Made by a program: the position numbers and the translations under genes. 64,000 nucleotides of DNA, taken from positions 496,001-560,000 of the forward strand of contig NZ_SJRW01000001.1 in NCBI RefSeq assembly GCF_004352825.1. The letters run 5' to 3'. The notes under the pieces are model-generated. The model was given only the letters and a program-made list of their open reading frames with translations, did not search any database and was not told the origin of the DNA. Positions 38,329 through 47,849 of the stretch are shown here, one piece after another. Positions within the stretch are counted from its first letter, which is position 1, and each line of letters opens with the position of its first letter. Source of the DNA: Luteimonas arsenica. Its GTDB lineage: Bacteria > Pseudomonadota > Gammaproteobacteria > Xanthomonadales > Xanthomonadaceae.

Positions 38329-40212
38329 TTGAACTTCTTCGAGCAGCAGGCGCAGGCGCGCCGCAGCACCACCCGCCTGGTCGTCCTGTTCGCGCTGGCG
38401 GTGGCCGGCATCGTGCTGGCCATCGACCTCGCGGTGGCGGCGGTCGCGGGCCCCAACTGGGGCCTGCTGGCGTTTTCGACCCTGGCCACGCTGGCGGTGA
38501 TCGGCCTGGGCTCGCTGTACCGGCTGGCGTCGCTGCGCGGCGGTGGTGACGCCGTGGCACTGCAGTTCGGCGGCACGCCGGTACCGCAGGACACCACCGA
38601 TGCCTCGCTGCGCCGCCTGCGCAACGTGGTCGAGGAGATCTCGATCGCCTCGGGCGTGCCGATGCCCAGCCTCTACGTGCTCGAGAACGAAGCGGCGATC
38701 AATGCCTTCGCGGCCGGCTATTCGACCAGCGACGCCGCGATCGCGGTGACCCGCGGCGCCCTCGACCGCCTCAACCGCGACGAGCTGCAGGGCGTCATCG
38801 CCCACGAATTCAGCCATGTGCTCAATGGCGACATGCGCCTGAACATCCGCCTGATGGGCGTGCTGTTCGGGATCCTCATGATCAGCCTGATCGGGCGCAA
38901 GGTGCTTTACCTGGGCGGCGGCCGCGACCGCAACGCGGCCGCGATCATGATGGCCGCACTGGTGGCGCTGGTGGTCGGCAGCATCGGCACCTTCTTCGGC
39001 CGCATGATCAAGGCCAGCGTCAGCCGTTCGCGCGAGCGCCTGGCCGATGCTTCGGCGGTGCAGTTCACGCGGCAGACCGCGGGCCTTGCCGGCGCGCTGA
39101 AGAAGATCGCGGGACTCTCCGACGGCTCGCGCCTGAGCGATCGTGCGGATGCGGAGGAGGCCAGCCACATGCTGTTCGGCGATGGCGTCGGCTTCAGCGG
39201 CCTGTTCGCCACCCACCCGCCGCTCCTCGAGCGCATCCAGGCGCTGGAGCCCGGCTTCCGCAGCGAGCAGCTGGAGCGGCTGCGCGGGCAGTGGGCGCTG
39301 ACCCCGCCCTCGGGCCTGCAGGAGGACCGGATGATGGGCCTGGACGGCCACGCGGGCGCGCTGCCCGCGCGCGATGCGCATCTGGACGTGACGCCGCCGA
39401 TGGTGTCCGCCCAGGTCGGCAACCCGGAGGCCGACGACTACGTCCGCGCCGACGCCATCGTCCACGGCATGCCGGGCTCGCTGCGGACCCTGGCGCAATC
39501 GCGCGAGGCGGTGCTGCCGCTGGTGCTCGGCCTGCTGCTCGACGACGACGCGGGGATCCGCGGCCGGCAGCTGCCGGAGATCACCGCCCGCCTGGGCGAA
39601 GAGGTCGCGCGCGGGGCGCTGGCCTTGCACGGCGGCGACCTCGCCGGACTGCACCCGATGCAGCGCCTGCCGCTGGCCGCGCTCGCCTTCCCGGTGCTGC
39701 GCCGGCGCCCTCGGCCGGAGCTGGAAGCCTTCCTCGACACCGTCCACGCCGTGGTCCATGGCGACGGCAAGGTGTCGCTGTTCGAATACTGCCTGGCGCG
39801 CCTGCTGGAAGTGCAGTTGCGCGAGTCGCTGGATCCGCGCCGGCACGCCCGCTTCGGCCGCCGAAAGCCGGGCAGCGTGCGCCAGGAATTCGCGACCCTG
39901 CTTGCGGTGGTGGCGCAGGCCGGCAACCCGGGTGATCCCGCCGCCGCGCAGCGCGCCTACCTGGCCGGCCTGCAGCGGGTGCTGCCGCGCGACCACCTGC
40001 CGTACGCGCCGCCGGCCAATGGCGCGCTCGCGCTCGACGAGGTCTGGCCGGCGCTCGACGCGCTGGAGCCGTTGGCCAAGCAGCTGATGGTCGAGGCGGT
40101 GACCGCCGCCGCCAGCCACGATGGCCGCATCTCGGTGGCCGAGTCCGAGCTGCTGCGCACCATCTGCGGCGTCCTGCACTGCCCGCTGCCGCCGGGGCTG
40201 GAAGCCGCCTGA
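38329..40212 (+). CDS. M48-family membrane metalloprotease with long C-terminal domain
   Basis: A 627-residue zinc protease. The start is TTG (38329): it lies 7 bp after the lemA stop behind GAGG and begins NFFEQQAQARRSTTRL, the usual beginning of this family; no ATG is available. Two membrane spans (about 17-65) precede the catalytic HEFSH (His159-His163), with two further hydrophobic helices near 180-230. Unlike HtpX (about 290 residues), it has another 300 or so residues of soluble helical sequence at the C terminus. Probably a membrane-protein quality-control protease partnered with LemA. Confidence 0.88.
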   Translation: MNFFEQQAQARRSTTRLVVLFALAVAGIVLAIDLAVAAVAGPNWGLLAFSTLATLAVIGLGSLYRLASLRGGGDAVALQFGGTPVPQDTTDASLRRLRNVVEEISIASGVPMPSLYVLENEAAINAFAAGYSTSDAAIAVTRGALDRLNRDELQGVIAHEFSHVLNGDMRLNIRLMGVLFGILMISLIGRKVLYLGGGRDRNAAAIMMAALVALVVGSIGTFFGRMIKASVSRSRERLADASAVQFTRQTAGLAGALKKIAGLSDGSRLSDRADAEEASHMLFGDGVGFSGLFATHPPLLERIQALEPGFRSEQLERLRGQWALTPPSGLQEDRMMGLDGHAGALPARDAHLDVTPPMVSAQVGNPEADDYVRADAIVHGMPGSLRTLAQSREAVLPLVLGLLLDDDAGIRGRQLPEITARLGEEVARGALALHGGDLAGLHPMQRLPLAALAFPVLRRRPRPELEAFLDTVHAVVHGDGKVSLFEYCLARLLEVQLRESLDPRRHARFGRRKPGSVRQEFATLLAVVAQAGNPGDPAAAQRAYLAGLQRVLPRDHLPYAPPANGALALDEVWPALDALEPLAKQLMVEAVTAAASHDGRISVAESELLRTICGVLHCPLPPGLEAA

Positions 40213-40315
40213 GCGTCCGGGCCACGCTGCGTTCCCCGCGCCGAGGTGGCGGCGGCCGCCTTCGATCGGATAACGTGCCGCAAGCGATGGGCGGCAACCG
40301 GAAGGCATCGGTTTG

Positions 40316-41683
40316 ATGATCAGCGAGCAGGCGGGCGCCGACCGGCGCCTGGGGCGCTTCCGGGCCGCATTGTCCGCCTCGCCGCCGCTGTGGTGGGCGA
40401 TGCTGTACTTCTTCAGCCTGCTCTGCGGCTACTACGTGCTGCGCCCCGTGCGCGACGCCATGGGTGCATCGTCGGATGCCGCCGCGGTATTCCCGCGCGG
40501 CCTGATCGCGCTGGGCGAGCGCTTCGGCATCGAGCTCGGCGAGTTCACCCTGCAGCTGCTGTTCACCGCCACCTTCATCGCCATGGTCGTACTGCAGCCG
40601 CTGTACGGCGCGCTGGTGTCGCGCTTCCCGAGGCGGGTGTTCCTGCCGGCGGTGTACCTGGCCTTCATCGCCTGCCTGTTCGGCTTCTGGTGGGCCTTCG
40701 ACAGTGCCATTCCCGGCCGCGGCGCGGCGTTCTTCGTCTGGGTGGCGGTGTTCAACCTGTTCGCGGTGACCGTGTTCTGGAGCTTCATGGCCGACGTGTT
40801 CGACAACGCGAATGCCAAACAGGTCTACGGCTACATCGGTGCCGCCGGCACGGTCGGCGCCCTGGTCGGTCCGGCGATCACCCGCTTCCTGGTCGAGCCG
40901 GTGGGCGTGGCCAACCTGCTGCTGGTGTCGGCCGGCTTCCTCGGCATCTGCCTGCTCTGCATCATGAAGCTGCGGCCCTGGGCGAGGGCCCGCGAGCACG
41001 CACGCGAGGGCATCGACGGGCAGGCCATGGGTGGCTCGATGCTGGCCGGTCTGCGCCTGGTCTGGCAGAGGCCGCTGCTGCGCGCGCTGGCACTGCTGAT
41101 GTTCTTCGGCGTCGGCGTGGGCACCCTGCTGTACAACGAACAGGCGCGGATCGTACGCGCCGCCTTTGCCACCGCCGAAGAGCGGGCGGCCTTCTACTCC
41201 ATGCTCGACTGGGCGATCAACGGGCTGACCATCGCCATCCAGCTGCTGCTCACGCGCTTCCTGCTGCAGCGCTACGGGATCGCGCCGCTGCTGCTGCTGC
41301 CGGCGTTCGCGATCATGCTGGGCTTCGCCGCGCTGTCGGCCTCGCCGCTGCCGATGCTGGTGGCGATCGTGCAGATCGTGACCCGCGCCAGCGAGTTTTC
41401 CCTGGCCAAGCCCGCGCGCGAGACCCTGTACACGCGCGTCGACCGCGAGGAGCGCTACAAGGCCAAGGCGGTGATCGACACCGCGGTCTACCGCGGCGGC
41501 GACCTCACCTTCGTCTGGGTGCACAAGGCGCTGGCCACGCTGGGCTCGAGCATGGTGTTCCTGGCCGGACTGGGCATCGCCCTGGGCATGGCGTTCGGCG
41601 CATGGCGGGTGGTGCGCGCCGAGCGCACGCTCCCGCAGGACCCGCGTGCGGAGCCTGCGCATGCACCCCCCAAGCCAACGTGA
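40316..41683 (+). CDS. Major-facilitator-type transporter related to NTP/NDP exchangers
   Basis: A 455-residue protein with about 12 hydrophobic segments. LYFFSLLCGYYVLRPVRDAMG at the start, FWSFMADVFDNANAKQVYGYIGAAGTVGALVGP, and FSLAKPARETLYTRVDREERYKAKAVIDTAVYRGGD are the conserved blocks of the bacterial branch of the ADP/ATP (Npt/Tlc-like) translocase superfamily. In free-living bacteria the substrate of this branch is unknown; a nucleotide antiporter role is family-based only. It follows the M48 gene after 103 bp on the same strand. Confidence 0.8.
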   Translation: MISEQAGADRRLGRFRAALSASPPLWWAMLYFFSLLCGYYVLRPVRDAMGASSDAAAVFPRGLIALGERFGIELGEFTLQLLFTATFIAMVVLQPLYGALVSRFPRRVFLPAVYLAFIACLFGFWWAFDSAIPGRGAAFFVWVAVFNLFAVTVFWSFMADVFDNANAKQVYGYIGAAGTVGALVGPAITRFLVEPVGVANLLLVSAGFLGICLLCIMKLRPWARAREHAREGIDGQAMGGSMLAGLRLVWQRPLLRALALLMFFGVGVGTLLYNEQARIVRAAFATAEERAAFYSMLDWAINGLTIAIQLLLTRFLLQRYGIAPLLLLPAFAIMLGFAALSASPLPMLVAIVQIVTRASEFSLAKPARETLYTRVDREERYKAKAVIDTAVYRGGDLTFVWVHKALATLGSSMVFLAGLGIALGMAFGAWRVVRAERTLPQDPRAEPAHAPPKPT

Positions 41684-41743
41684 GCGGCTGAAGGCCGCTT
41701 CGTCGCTGCGGCACCATGGTTCCGCCGGCGCGCGCGGGCGGCT

Positions 41744-42124
41744 CTATCCGGCGAACGCCGCAAGCGCGAACAGGACCGCGCCCAGCGCGAAGGCGAGGCT
41801 GAGCGCATGCACCATCGGATGGTTGACGCGTAACCACACGAACTGGGTGGCCAGGCGCAGCATCCAGAATCCCGACATGCCGAACAGGAGCGCGCGGCCC
41901 AGGGGCGTGCCGGCAAGCGCCTGGGGATGCAGCAGGCACAGCACGGCGACCAGGAGGAACACCCAGACCAGCTGCACGTTCGCGATCTGCACGATCGCGC
42001 GGTTGGGCAACGTCGTGGTGGCCAGCGTCCGCGGCCATTTGAACAGGGTCCAGAACGCCAGGTGGAACAGCGCGAAGCCAAGGCTGTGGATGGCGCACAG
42101 CAGGAGCAGCGCCTGCGTGCTCAC
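41744..42124 (-). CDS. Small integral membrane protein, function unknown
   Basis: A 126-residue protein that is nearly all membrane: about four helices (ALLLLCAIHSLGFALFHLAFW, IANVQLVWVFLLVAVLCLL, LLFGMSGFWMLRLATQFVWL, ALSLAFALGAVLFALAAFAG). The GTG start overlaps the stop of the hotdog-protein gene in GTGA, so translation is coupled, and the longer frame upstream is a shadow of that gene. I do not recognise a family. Confidence 0.72.
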   Translation of the reverse strand: MSTQALLLLCAIHSLGFALFHLAFWTLFKWPRTLATTTLPNRAIVQIANVQLVWVFLLVAVLCLLHPQALAGTPLGRALLFGMSGFWMLRLATQFVWLRVNHPMVHALSLAFALGAVLFALAAFAG

Positions 42125-42597
42125 GGTTGTACGGGCTTCGGCGAGACCCACATCGAGATACGTGCGCGGAACACGGCTTCGCCCGCAGGGTCGGTGACCG
42201 TCACCGCGACCGGCAGCGCGTAGCCTTCCGCGGCCTCCACGACCGCCGCCGCTGGCATCGCCACCGCGCGCATCATGCCCATGGCCTTCTTCAGGTACTC
42301 GACCTCCATGCCCTTCGGAATCCAGCGCATGGACGGCGGCAGGCTGGCGTCTATCGCAAGCCCGCCGGCAAGCTCGGCCAGATTGCACAGCGCGATCGCA
42401 TGCACGCTGCCGATGTGGTTGCTGACGCGGCGGCGGTGGCGCAGGGTCGCCTCGCAGCGGCCGGGTTCCAGGCGCTCGATCCGCGGCGAGATGCTGGCGA
42501 AGTAGGGCGCATTCAGGCAGACCAGCTTCGAGAACAGCCAGCTGCCGCAGGGCCAGCGGGTGACGCGGCGGTGGATGTCGAGGATGGACGCGGCCAT
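42121..42597 (-). CDS. DUF4442/PaaI-like hotdog-fold protein
   Basis: A 158-residue protein with the hotdog-fold pattern of DUF4442: FSKLVCLNAPYFASISPRIERLEPGRCEATLRHRRRVSNHIGSVH (split here for clarity into strand and helix blocks), then ALCNLAELAGGLAID and MEVEYLKKAMG. The family is related to acyl-CoA thioesterases, and the fadE gene next door on the same strand supports a fatty-acid role, but no catalytic test is available. It lies 57 bp downstream of fadE and is translationally coupled to the small membrane protein. Confidence 0.8.
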   Translation of the reverse strand: MAASILDIHRRVTRWPCGSWLFSKLVCLNAPYFASISPRIERLEPGRCEATLRHRRRVSNHIGSVHAIALCNLAELAGGLAIDASLPPSMRWIPKGMEVEYLKKAMGMMRAVAMPAAAVVEAAEGYALPVAVTVTDPAGEAVFRARISMWVSPKPVQP

Positions 42598-42654
42598 GGC
42601 GGGCTCCGGACGTGACGAGGGCGCCGGTCGGGCGCCCTCGGGATGTGCTTCGGA

Positions 42655-45129
42655 TCAGGCCGCCTCGCGCGTCCCGTCCGGGCGATCGCGGTCGTAGTAG
42701 GTCGCCGCCCGCAGCTCGTGCACGTCGAAGTCGTCGACGGTGATCGTGTCGAGCGTCATCGCGCGCAGCTCCTCGAGCTGGACTCGCTCCTCCGCGGTGA
42801 TCCAGCCCTCGCGCACGCCCTCGTCGAGCTGGCTGGCGAAGTCGAGCGCCTCGATGCCCTTGTTCTTCAGCGCCTTGAGGAACTTGCGCTCCACCGGCTC
42901 AGCGGCCACGGCGGCCGCCAGGTAGCTGTTGATGCGGCCGGCCGGATTGTTCTCGCAGGGCGTGGTGAACACGCCCTGTGCCAGCCGGTCGCGGGCTTCG
43001 TTGGGCGACATCAGCAGCGCCGCGACGCGGTGGCCGAGGCGGTCGCCGGGGGCCACCGCGCGGCGGCCGAGCGGGAAGATCAGCGCCCACATCAGCCAGC
43101 CCACCGGGCGGATCGGGAAGTTGCGCAGCGCGGCCGACAGCGCGGTTTCCATCTTGTGCACGCTGTCGTGGTAGGCCCAGGCCAGCAGCGGCTGGTCGGC
43201 GGCCGGCGCGCCCTCGTCGTGGTAGCGCTTGAGCATGGCGCTGGTCATGTACAGGTGGCTGAGCACGTCGCCCAGGCGTCCGGACAGCGATTCCTTGAAC
43301 TTCAGCTTGCCGCCCAGCATCAGCATCGACACGTCGGCCATCAGCGCCAGGTTGGCGGAGTGGCGGTTGAGGCGGCGGAAGTAGCGGCGGGTGTAGTCGT
43401 CGCCGGGCGCCTTGCCGAAGCGCGAGCCGGTGATGGCGAACCACACCGAACGCACCGCGTTGGAGATCGCGTAACGGATGTGTCCAAACAGGGCGGTGTC
43501 GAAGGCCTCCAGGCCGGCGCGCTCGTCCGGATCCTGCGCGGCGCGCATCTCTTTCATCACCCAGGGATGGCAGAGGATCGCGCCCTGGCCGAAGATCAGC
43601 AGGCTGCGGGTCATGATGTTGGCGCCCTCGACCGTGATCGCGATCGGCGAGGCCTGCCAGGCGCGGCCGGCGAAGTTGCGCGGGCCGAGGATGATGCCCT
43701 TTCCGCCGATCACGTCCATGACGTCCTTGGCGACCTCGCGGCCCATCTCGGTGCAGTGGTACTTGGCAATCGCCGAAGGCACCGCCGGCACGTCGCCGCG
43801 GTCGACCGCGGCCGCGGTGGCCTGCGACAGCGCGCTGATCGCATAGGCCTTGGCTCCCATGCGCGCCAGCGCCTCCTCCACGCCCTCGAAGCGGCCGATC
43901 GACAGGCCGAACTGCTTGCGGATGCGCGCGTAGGCGCCGGTGGTGACCGCGCCGGCCTTGGCGCCGCCGCTGGCGGTGGAGGGCAGGGTGATCGAGCGGC
44001 CGATCGACAGGCACTCGCTGAGCATGCGCCAGCCCTCGCCGAAGCCGTTCTCCTCGCCGATGATCTGGCTCAGCGGCACGAACACCTCGTGGCCGTGGAT
44101 CGGGCCGTTCTGGAACGGCGAGTTCAGCGGGAAGTGGCGGCGGCCGATGTCCATGCCCTCGACGTCGCGCGGCACCAGGGCCAGGGTGATGCCGATGTCG
44201 CGGACGTCGCCAAGCAGGCCGTCGGGGTCGTACATGCGGAAGGCCAGGCCGATCAGCGAGGCCACCGGTGCGAGCGTGATGTAGCGCTTCTCGAAGGTGA
44301 GCTTCACGCCCAGCACCCGGGCGCCGTCCCACTCGCCCTCGCAGACGATGCCGAAGTCGGGGATCGAGGTCGCGTCGGAGCCTGCGAAGGGCCCGGTCAG
44401 GCCGAAGCAGGGCACCTCGCGGCCGTCGGCCAGGCGCGGCAGGTAGTAGTCCTTCTGCGCCTTCGTGCCGTAGTGCATCAGCAGCTCGCCCGGGCCGAGC
44501 GAGTTGGGCACGCCGACCGTGGAGCTGACCACGCTCGAGGCCGAGGCCAGCTTCTGGATCACCTTGTGGTGGGCCAGCGCGCTGAAGCCGAGGCCGCCGT
44601 ACTCCTTCGGAATGATCATGCCGAAGAAGCGGTTGTCCTTCATGAACTGCCACATTTCCGGCGGCAGGTCGGCGCGGACGTGGGTGATATCCCAGTCGTT
44701 GGTCATGCGGCAGAGCTGCTCGACCGGGCCGTCGAGGAAGGCTTGCTCCTCGGTGGTCAGCACCGGCCTGGACTGCGACATGAGCTGGTTCCAGTCCGGC
44801 GCGCCCGAGAACAGTTCGCCCTCGAAGCCGACTGAACCGGCTTCAAGCGCGATGCGCTCGGTCTGCGACAGCGGCGGCAGGATCTTCCGGTAGAACTTCA
44901 GCAGCGGACCGGTGAGCAGCGGCTTGCGGATGAAGGGCAGCAGCAGCGGCACCGCGACCAGCGCGGTCAGCACGATCGCGACGACGGTTGCGGCGCGGTT
45001 GGCGCCCAGCAGCCAGCAGGCGGCCAGGCCGGCGGCGGTGATCGCCGTCCAGGTGGCCAGGCGCATGCGGTGGTAGGCAGCGAAGGCGCCGGCCAGCAAC
45101 AGGACGAGGAAGGGGGCGACGATACTCAT
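42655..45129 (-). CDS. fadE: Acyl-CoA dehydrogenase FadE (long membrane-type)
   Basis: An 824-residue enzyme catalysing the first step of beta-oxidation. Two N-terminal hydrophobic segments (residues 4-70) place it at the membrane, as in E. coli FadE (814). FAD- and substrate-binding blocks of the acyl-CoA dehydrogenase domain are visible (PKEYGGLGFSALAHH, LTGPFAGSDATSIPDFG, VIGGKGIILGP, ITVEGANIMTRSL), followed by the FadE-specific C-terminal domain. The ATG is chosen within a longer frame because the upstream part overlaps the operator region. It is divergently transcribed from a TetR gene across a palindromic site. Confidence 0.95.
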   Translation of the reverse strand: MSIVAPFLVLLLAGAFAAYHRMRLATWTAITAAGLAACWLLGANRAATVVAIVLTALVAVPLLLPFIRKPLLTGPLLKFYRKILPPLSQTERIALEAGSVGFEGELFSGAPDWNQLMSQSRPVLTTEEQAFLDGPVEQLCRMTNDWDITHVRADLPPEMWQFMKDNRFFGMIIPKEYGGLGFSALAHHKVIQKLASASSVVSSTVGVPNSLGPGELLMHYGTKAQKDYYLPRLADGREVPCFGLTGPFAGSDATSIPDFGIVCEGEWDGARVLGVKLTFEKRYITLAPVASLIGLAFRMYDPDGLLGDVRDIGITLALVPRDVEGMDIGRRHFPLNSPFQNGPIHGHEVFVPLSQIIGEENGFGEGWRMLSECLSIGRSITLPSTASGGAKAGAVTTGAYARIRKQFGLSIGRFEGVEEALARMGAKAYAISALSQATAAAVDRGDVPAVPSAIAKYHCTEMGREVAKDVMDVIGGKGIILGPRNFAGRAWQASPIAITVEGANIMTRSLLIFGQGAILCHPWVMKEMRAAQDPDERAGLEAFDTALFGHIRYAISNAVRSVWFAITGSRFGKAPGDDYTRRYFRRLNRHSANLALMADVSMLMLGGKLKFKESLSGRLGDVLSHLYMTSAMLKRYHDEGAPAADQPLLAWAYHDSVHKMETALSAALRNFPIRPVGWLMWALIFPLGRRAVAPGDRLGHRVAALLMSPNEARDRLAQGVFTTPCENNPAGRINSYLAAAVAAEPVERKFLKALKNKGIEALDFASQLDEGVREGWITAEERVQLEELRAMTLDTITVDDFDVHELRAATYYDRDRPDGTREAA

Positions 45130-45216
45130 GGCACGGTCTCCGCGAGCCTTGCGCTCGCCTTGGGCTTGATGGAGGCCAGTGTGCACCCGGCGCGCGGCGC
45201 GGGTCCCCGGACTGGC

Positions 45217-45234
45217 CCATACGGCGCAGTATGG
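45217..45234. promoter_or_regulatory. Inverted repeat in the fadE-tetR divergent promoter region
   Basis: CCATAC-GGCGCA-GTATGG, perfect 6-bp arms with 6-bp spacer, 88 bp from the fadE start. A partial copy with CCAT/GTATGG half-sites (ACCCATGCGTATGGATAC, from about 45289) abuts the TetR-gene start. The arrangement suggests that the adjacent TetR protein represses fadE and itself, probably released by acyl-CoA. Confidence 0.6.
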
Positions 45235-45314
45235 ACACGCCCGCCGCGGCCTGTCAACGCGCCGAGGCGTGGCCGAGACTGTCCCGCACCCATGCGTATG
45301 GATACACTCCGGGG

Positions 45315-45896
45315 ATGAACAGACCCGCCGCGAAGAGCGAACGCAGCCGGCTCAGCGCCGACGACTGGGCCGAGGCCGCGCTCGACCTCATCGCCGAGCA
45401 GGGGGTGGCCGCGGTCGCGGTCGAGCCGCTGGCGCGCCGGCTCGGTGTCACCAAGGGCAGCTTCTACTGGCATTTCCCTTCGCGCGACGCACTGCTGCAG
45501 GCGGCGCTGGAGCGCTGGGAGGCCTTCGAGGAACAGGAGCTCTTCGGCAAGCTCGAAGCCGTGGCGGATCCCGCCGAGCGCCTGCGCTCGCTGTTCCAGA
45601 TGGTCGCGCGCGAGTTCAAGTCGCACGTGGTCTACAGCGCCTTGCTGAAGGCGCCCGACCATCCGGCGGTGCAGCCGGTGATCGACCGGGTTTCGCAGCG
45701 GCGCCTGGACTACCTCACCGCCTCCTTCCGCCAGGCCGGACTCGGGCGCACCGATGCCCGGCACCGCGCGCGGCTGACCTATGCCGCCTACGTCGGCTTC
45801 CTGCAGCTCAACCTGCAGCTGCACCAGGCGCGCATGCCGCAGGAGGAGTTCGACGAGTACGTCGAGCACCTGATGGATACGCTCGTGCCCCGCTGA
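45315..45896 (+). CDS. TetR/AcrR-family regulator, likely of fadE
   Basis: A 193-residue repressor-type protein. The HTH region is LSADDWAEAALDLIAEQGVAAVAVEPLARRLGVTKGSFYWHFPSRDALL (read in three pieces, residues 12-60), followed by a helical ligand domain. The divergent arrangement with fadE and the CCATAC/GTATGG palindrome between them suggest regulation of fatty-acid degradation; this is inference from context. The ATG is chosen because upstream codons cover the operator. Confidence 0.88.
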   Translation: MNRPAAKSERSRLSADDWAEAALDLIAEQGVAAVAVEPLARRLGVTKGSFYWHFPSRDALLQAALERWEAFEEQELFGKLEAVADPAERLRSLFQMVAREFKSHVVYSALLKAPDHPAVQPVIDRVSQRRLDYLTASFRQAGLGRTDARHRARLTYAAYVGFLQLNLQLHQARMPQEEFDEYVEHLMDTLVPR

Positions 45897-46003
45897 GGGG
45901 CCCGCAGTGCTGTTTGATGCTGCGATGCAGCACGGCGACCGTCCGCGCGGTCGCTAGAATTGCGTGTCCAGCCTTAGAAAAGCGCACTCCGGAGGCGCGA
46001 GAC

Positions 46004-47797
46004 ATGAATGCAGTTCCCCAGCAGGGCGCCGATGCGACGCCCGGCACCCGGCTTGCGTCCCTGCAGCAGTGGGTCGACGACGTCGCCGCCCTGACTCGCC
46101 CCGACCGCGTGGTCTGGTGCGACGGCAGCGACGCCGAGGCCGCCGCCCTCCAGCAGGCCATGCTGGCCGACGGCACCCTGCTGGAGCTCAACCAGGACAC
46201 CCATCCCGGCTGCGTACTGCACCGCTCGCACCCCGACGACGTCGCCCGCGTCGAGCACCTGACCTTCGTCTGCCACGAGAAGCGCGAGGACGCCGGCCCC
46301 AACAACCACTGGATGGCCCCGGCCGAGGCGCACGCGAAGATCGACGCCCTGTTCGAGGGCTGCATGGAGGGCCGCACCCTGTACGTGGTGCCCTACTGCA
46401 TGGGCCCGATCGACTCGAAGCTGGCGCGCTGCGGCGTCGAGATCACCGACTCGCCCTACGTGGTCGCCAACATGCGCCTGATGACGCGTATGGGCGCGGC
46501 CGCGCTGGCGCGCATCGAGCGCGAGGGCGCCGAGGGCAAGCCGCTGGTGCGCGGCCTGCATTCCACCGGCGAGCTCGACCCGGACCGCCGCTACATCATG
46601 CATTTCCCCGAGGAGCTGGTGATCAAGTCCTACGGCTCCGGTTACGGCGGCAACGCCCTGCTCGGCAAGAAGTGCCATGCGCTCCGCATCGCCTCGCACC
46701 AGGCGCGCAGCGAGGGCTGGCTGGCCGAGCACATGCTGATCGTCGGCATCGAGAACCCACAGGGCGAAGTGCACTACGTCGCCGCGGCCTTCCCGAGCGC
46801 CTGCGGCAAGACCAACCTCGCCATGCTGATCCCGCCGGAGTCCTACCGCGAGCAGGGCTGGAAGGTGTGGACGGTGGGCGACGACATCTGCTGGATGCAT
46901 CCCGGCGAGGACGGCCGCCTGTGGGCGATCAACCCCGAGGCGGGCTTCTTCGGCGTTGCGCCGGGCACCTCGGAGAAGTCCAACCCGAATGCGCTGCACA
47001 CCATCGAACGCGACACCATCTTCACCAACGTCGCGACCACCGATGACGGCCAGCCCTGGTGGGAAGGCCTGGACAAGCGCGTGCCGGCGAAGGACTGGCA
47101 GGGTCGCGACTTCGACCCGGCGCGCGGCCCGGCCGCGCATCCCAACTCGCGCTTCACCGTGAGCGCCAAGCAGTGCCCGACCTTCTCGCCGCATGCGGAG
47201 GATCCGCAGGGCGTACCGATCAGCGCGATCGTGTTCGGCGGCCGGCGCTCGAGCCTGGTGCCGCTGGTGTTCGAATCGCGCGACTGGGCGCACGGCGTGC
47301 TGGTGGGCGCGGCGATGGGCTCGGAGACCACCGCGGCGGCCACCGGCGCGGTCGGCGTGATGCGCCGTGATCCGATGGCGATGAAGCCCTTCTGTGGCTA
47401 CAGCTTCGCCGACTACTTCGCGCACTGGCTGTCCTTTGACAGGCCGGATGCGAAGCTGCCGAAGGTCTTCCACGTCAACTGGTTCCGCAAGGACGCCGAC
47501 GGCCGCTTCATGTGGCCCGGCTTCGGCGACAACCTGCGCGTGCTGGAGTGGATCATCGGCCGCGTCGACGGCAGCACCGCGGCCGACGCCGCGGCCATCG
47601 GCCACGTGCCGGCGACGGGTGCGCTCAACCTCGACGGCGCGGACGTGTCCGCCGAGGCAATGGCCGAACTGCTGCACGTGGACGCCGAAGGCTGGAAGGC
47701 CGAGGCCGACGCGGTCGAGGCCTACCTCGACGAGCTCGGCGTGCCCGCGGCATCGCCGCTGCGCGCGAGCCTGGAGCCGTTGCGCGCCGGGTCCTGA
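46004..47797 (+). CDS. pckG: Phosphoenolpyruvate carboxykinase, GTP-dependent
   Basis: A 597-residue enzyme converting oxaloacetate and GTP to PEP, CO2 and GDP at the entry to gluconeogenesis. The P-loop FPSACGKTN is at residues 263-271, GVAPGTSEKSNPNAL and KPFCGYSFADYFAHWL are further diagnostic GTP-type blocks. ATG follows CGGAGG with a short spacer, and a TAGAAT -10-like element lies about 45 bp upstream. Placement near fadE fits growth on fatty acids or amino acids. The large upstream frame across the TetR gene is a shadow. Confidence 0.97.
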   Translation: MNAVPQQGADATPGTRLASLQQWVDDVAALTRPDRVVWCDGSDAEAAALQQAMLADGTLLELNQDTHPGCVLHRSHPDDVARVEHLTFVCHEKREDAGPNNHWMAPAEAHAKIDALFEGCMEGRTLYVVPYCMGPIDSKLARCGVEITDSPYVVANMRLMTRMGAAALARIEREGAEGKPLVRGLHSTGELDPDRRYIMHFPEELVIKSYGSGYGGNALLGKKCHALRIASHQARSEGWLAEHMLIVGIENPQGEVHYVAAAFPSACGKTNLAMLIPPESYREQGWKVWTVGDDICWMHPGEDGRLWAINPEAGFFGVAPGTSEKSNPNALHTIERDTIFTNVATTDDGQPWWEGLDKRVPAKDWQGRDFDPARGPAAHPNSRFTVSAKQCPTFSPHAEDPQGVPISAIVFGGRRSSLVPLVFESRDWAHGVLVGAAMGSETTAAATGAVGVMRRDPMAMKPFCGYSFADYFAHWLSFDRPDAKLPKVFHVNWFRKDADGRFMWPGFGDNLRVLEWIIGRVDGSTAADAAAIGHVPATGALNLDGADVSAEAMAELLHVDAEGWKAEADAVEAYLDELGVPAASPLRASLEPLRAGS

Positions 47798-47849
47798 TTC
47801 CCGCCCCCCGTGTACGCACCCTGCGCCGGCTGATGCCGGCGCAGGCGTT

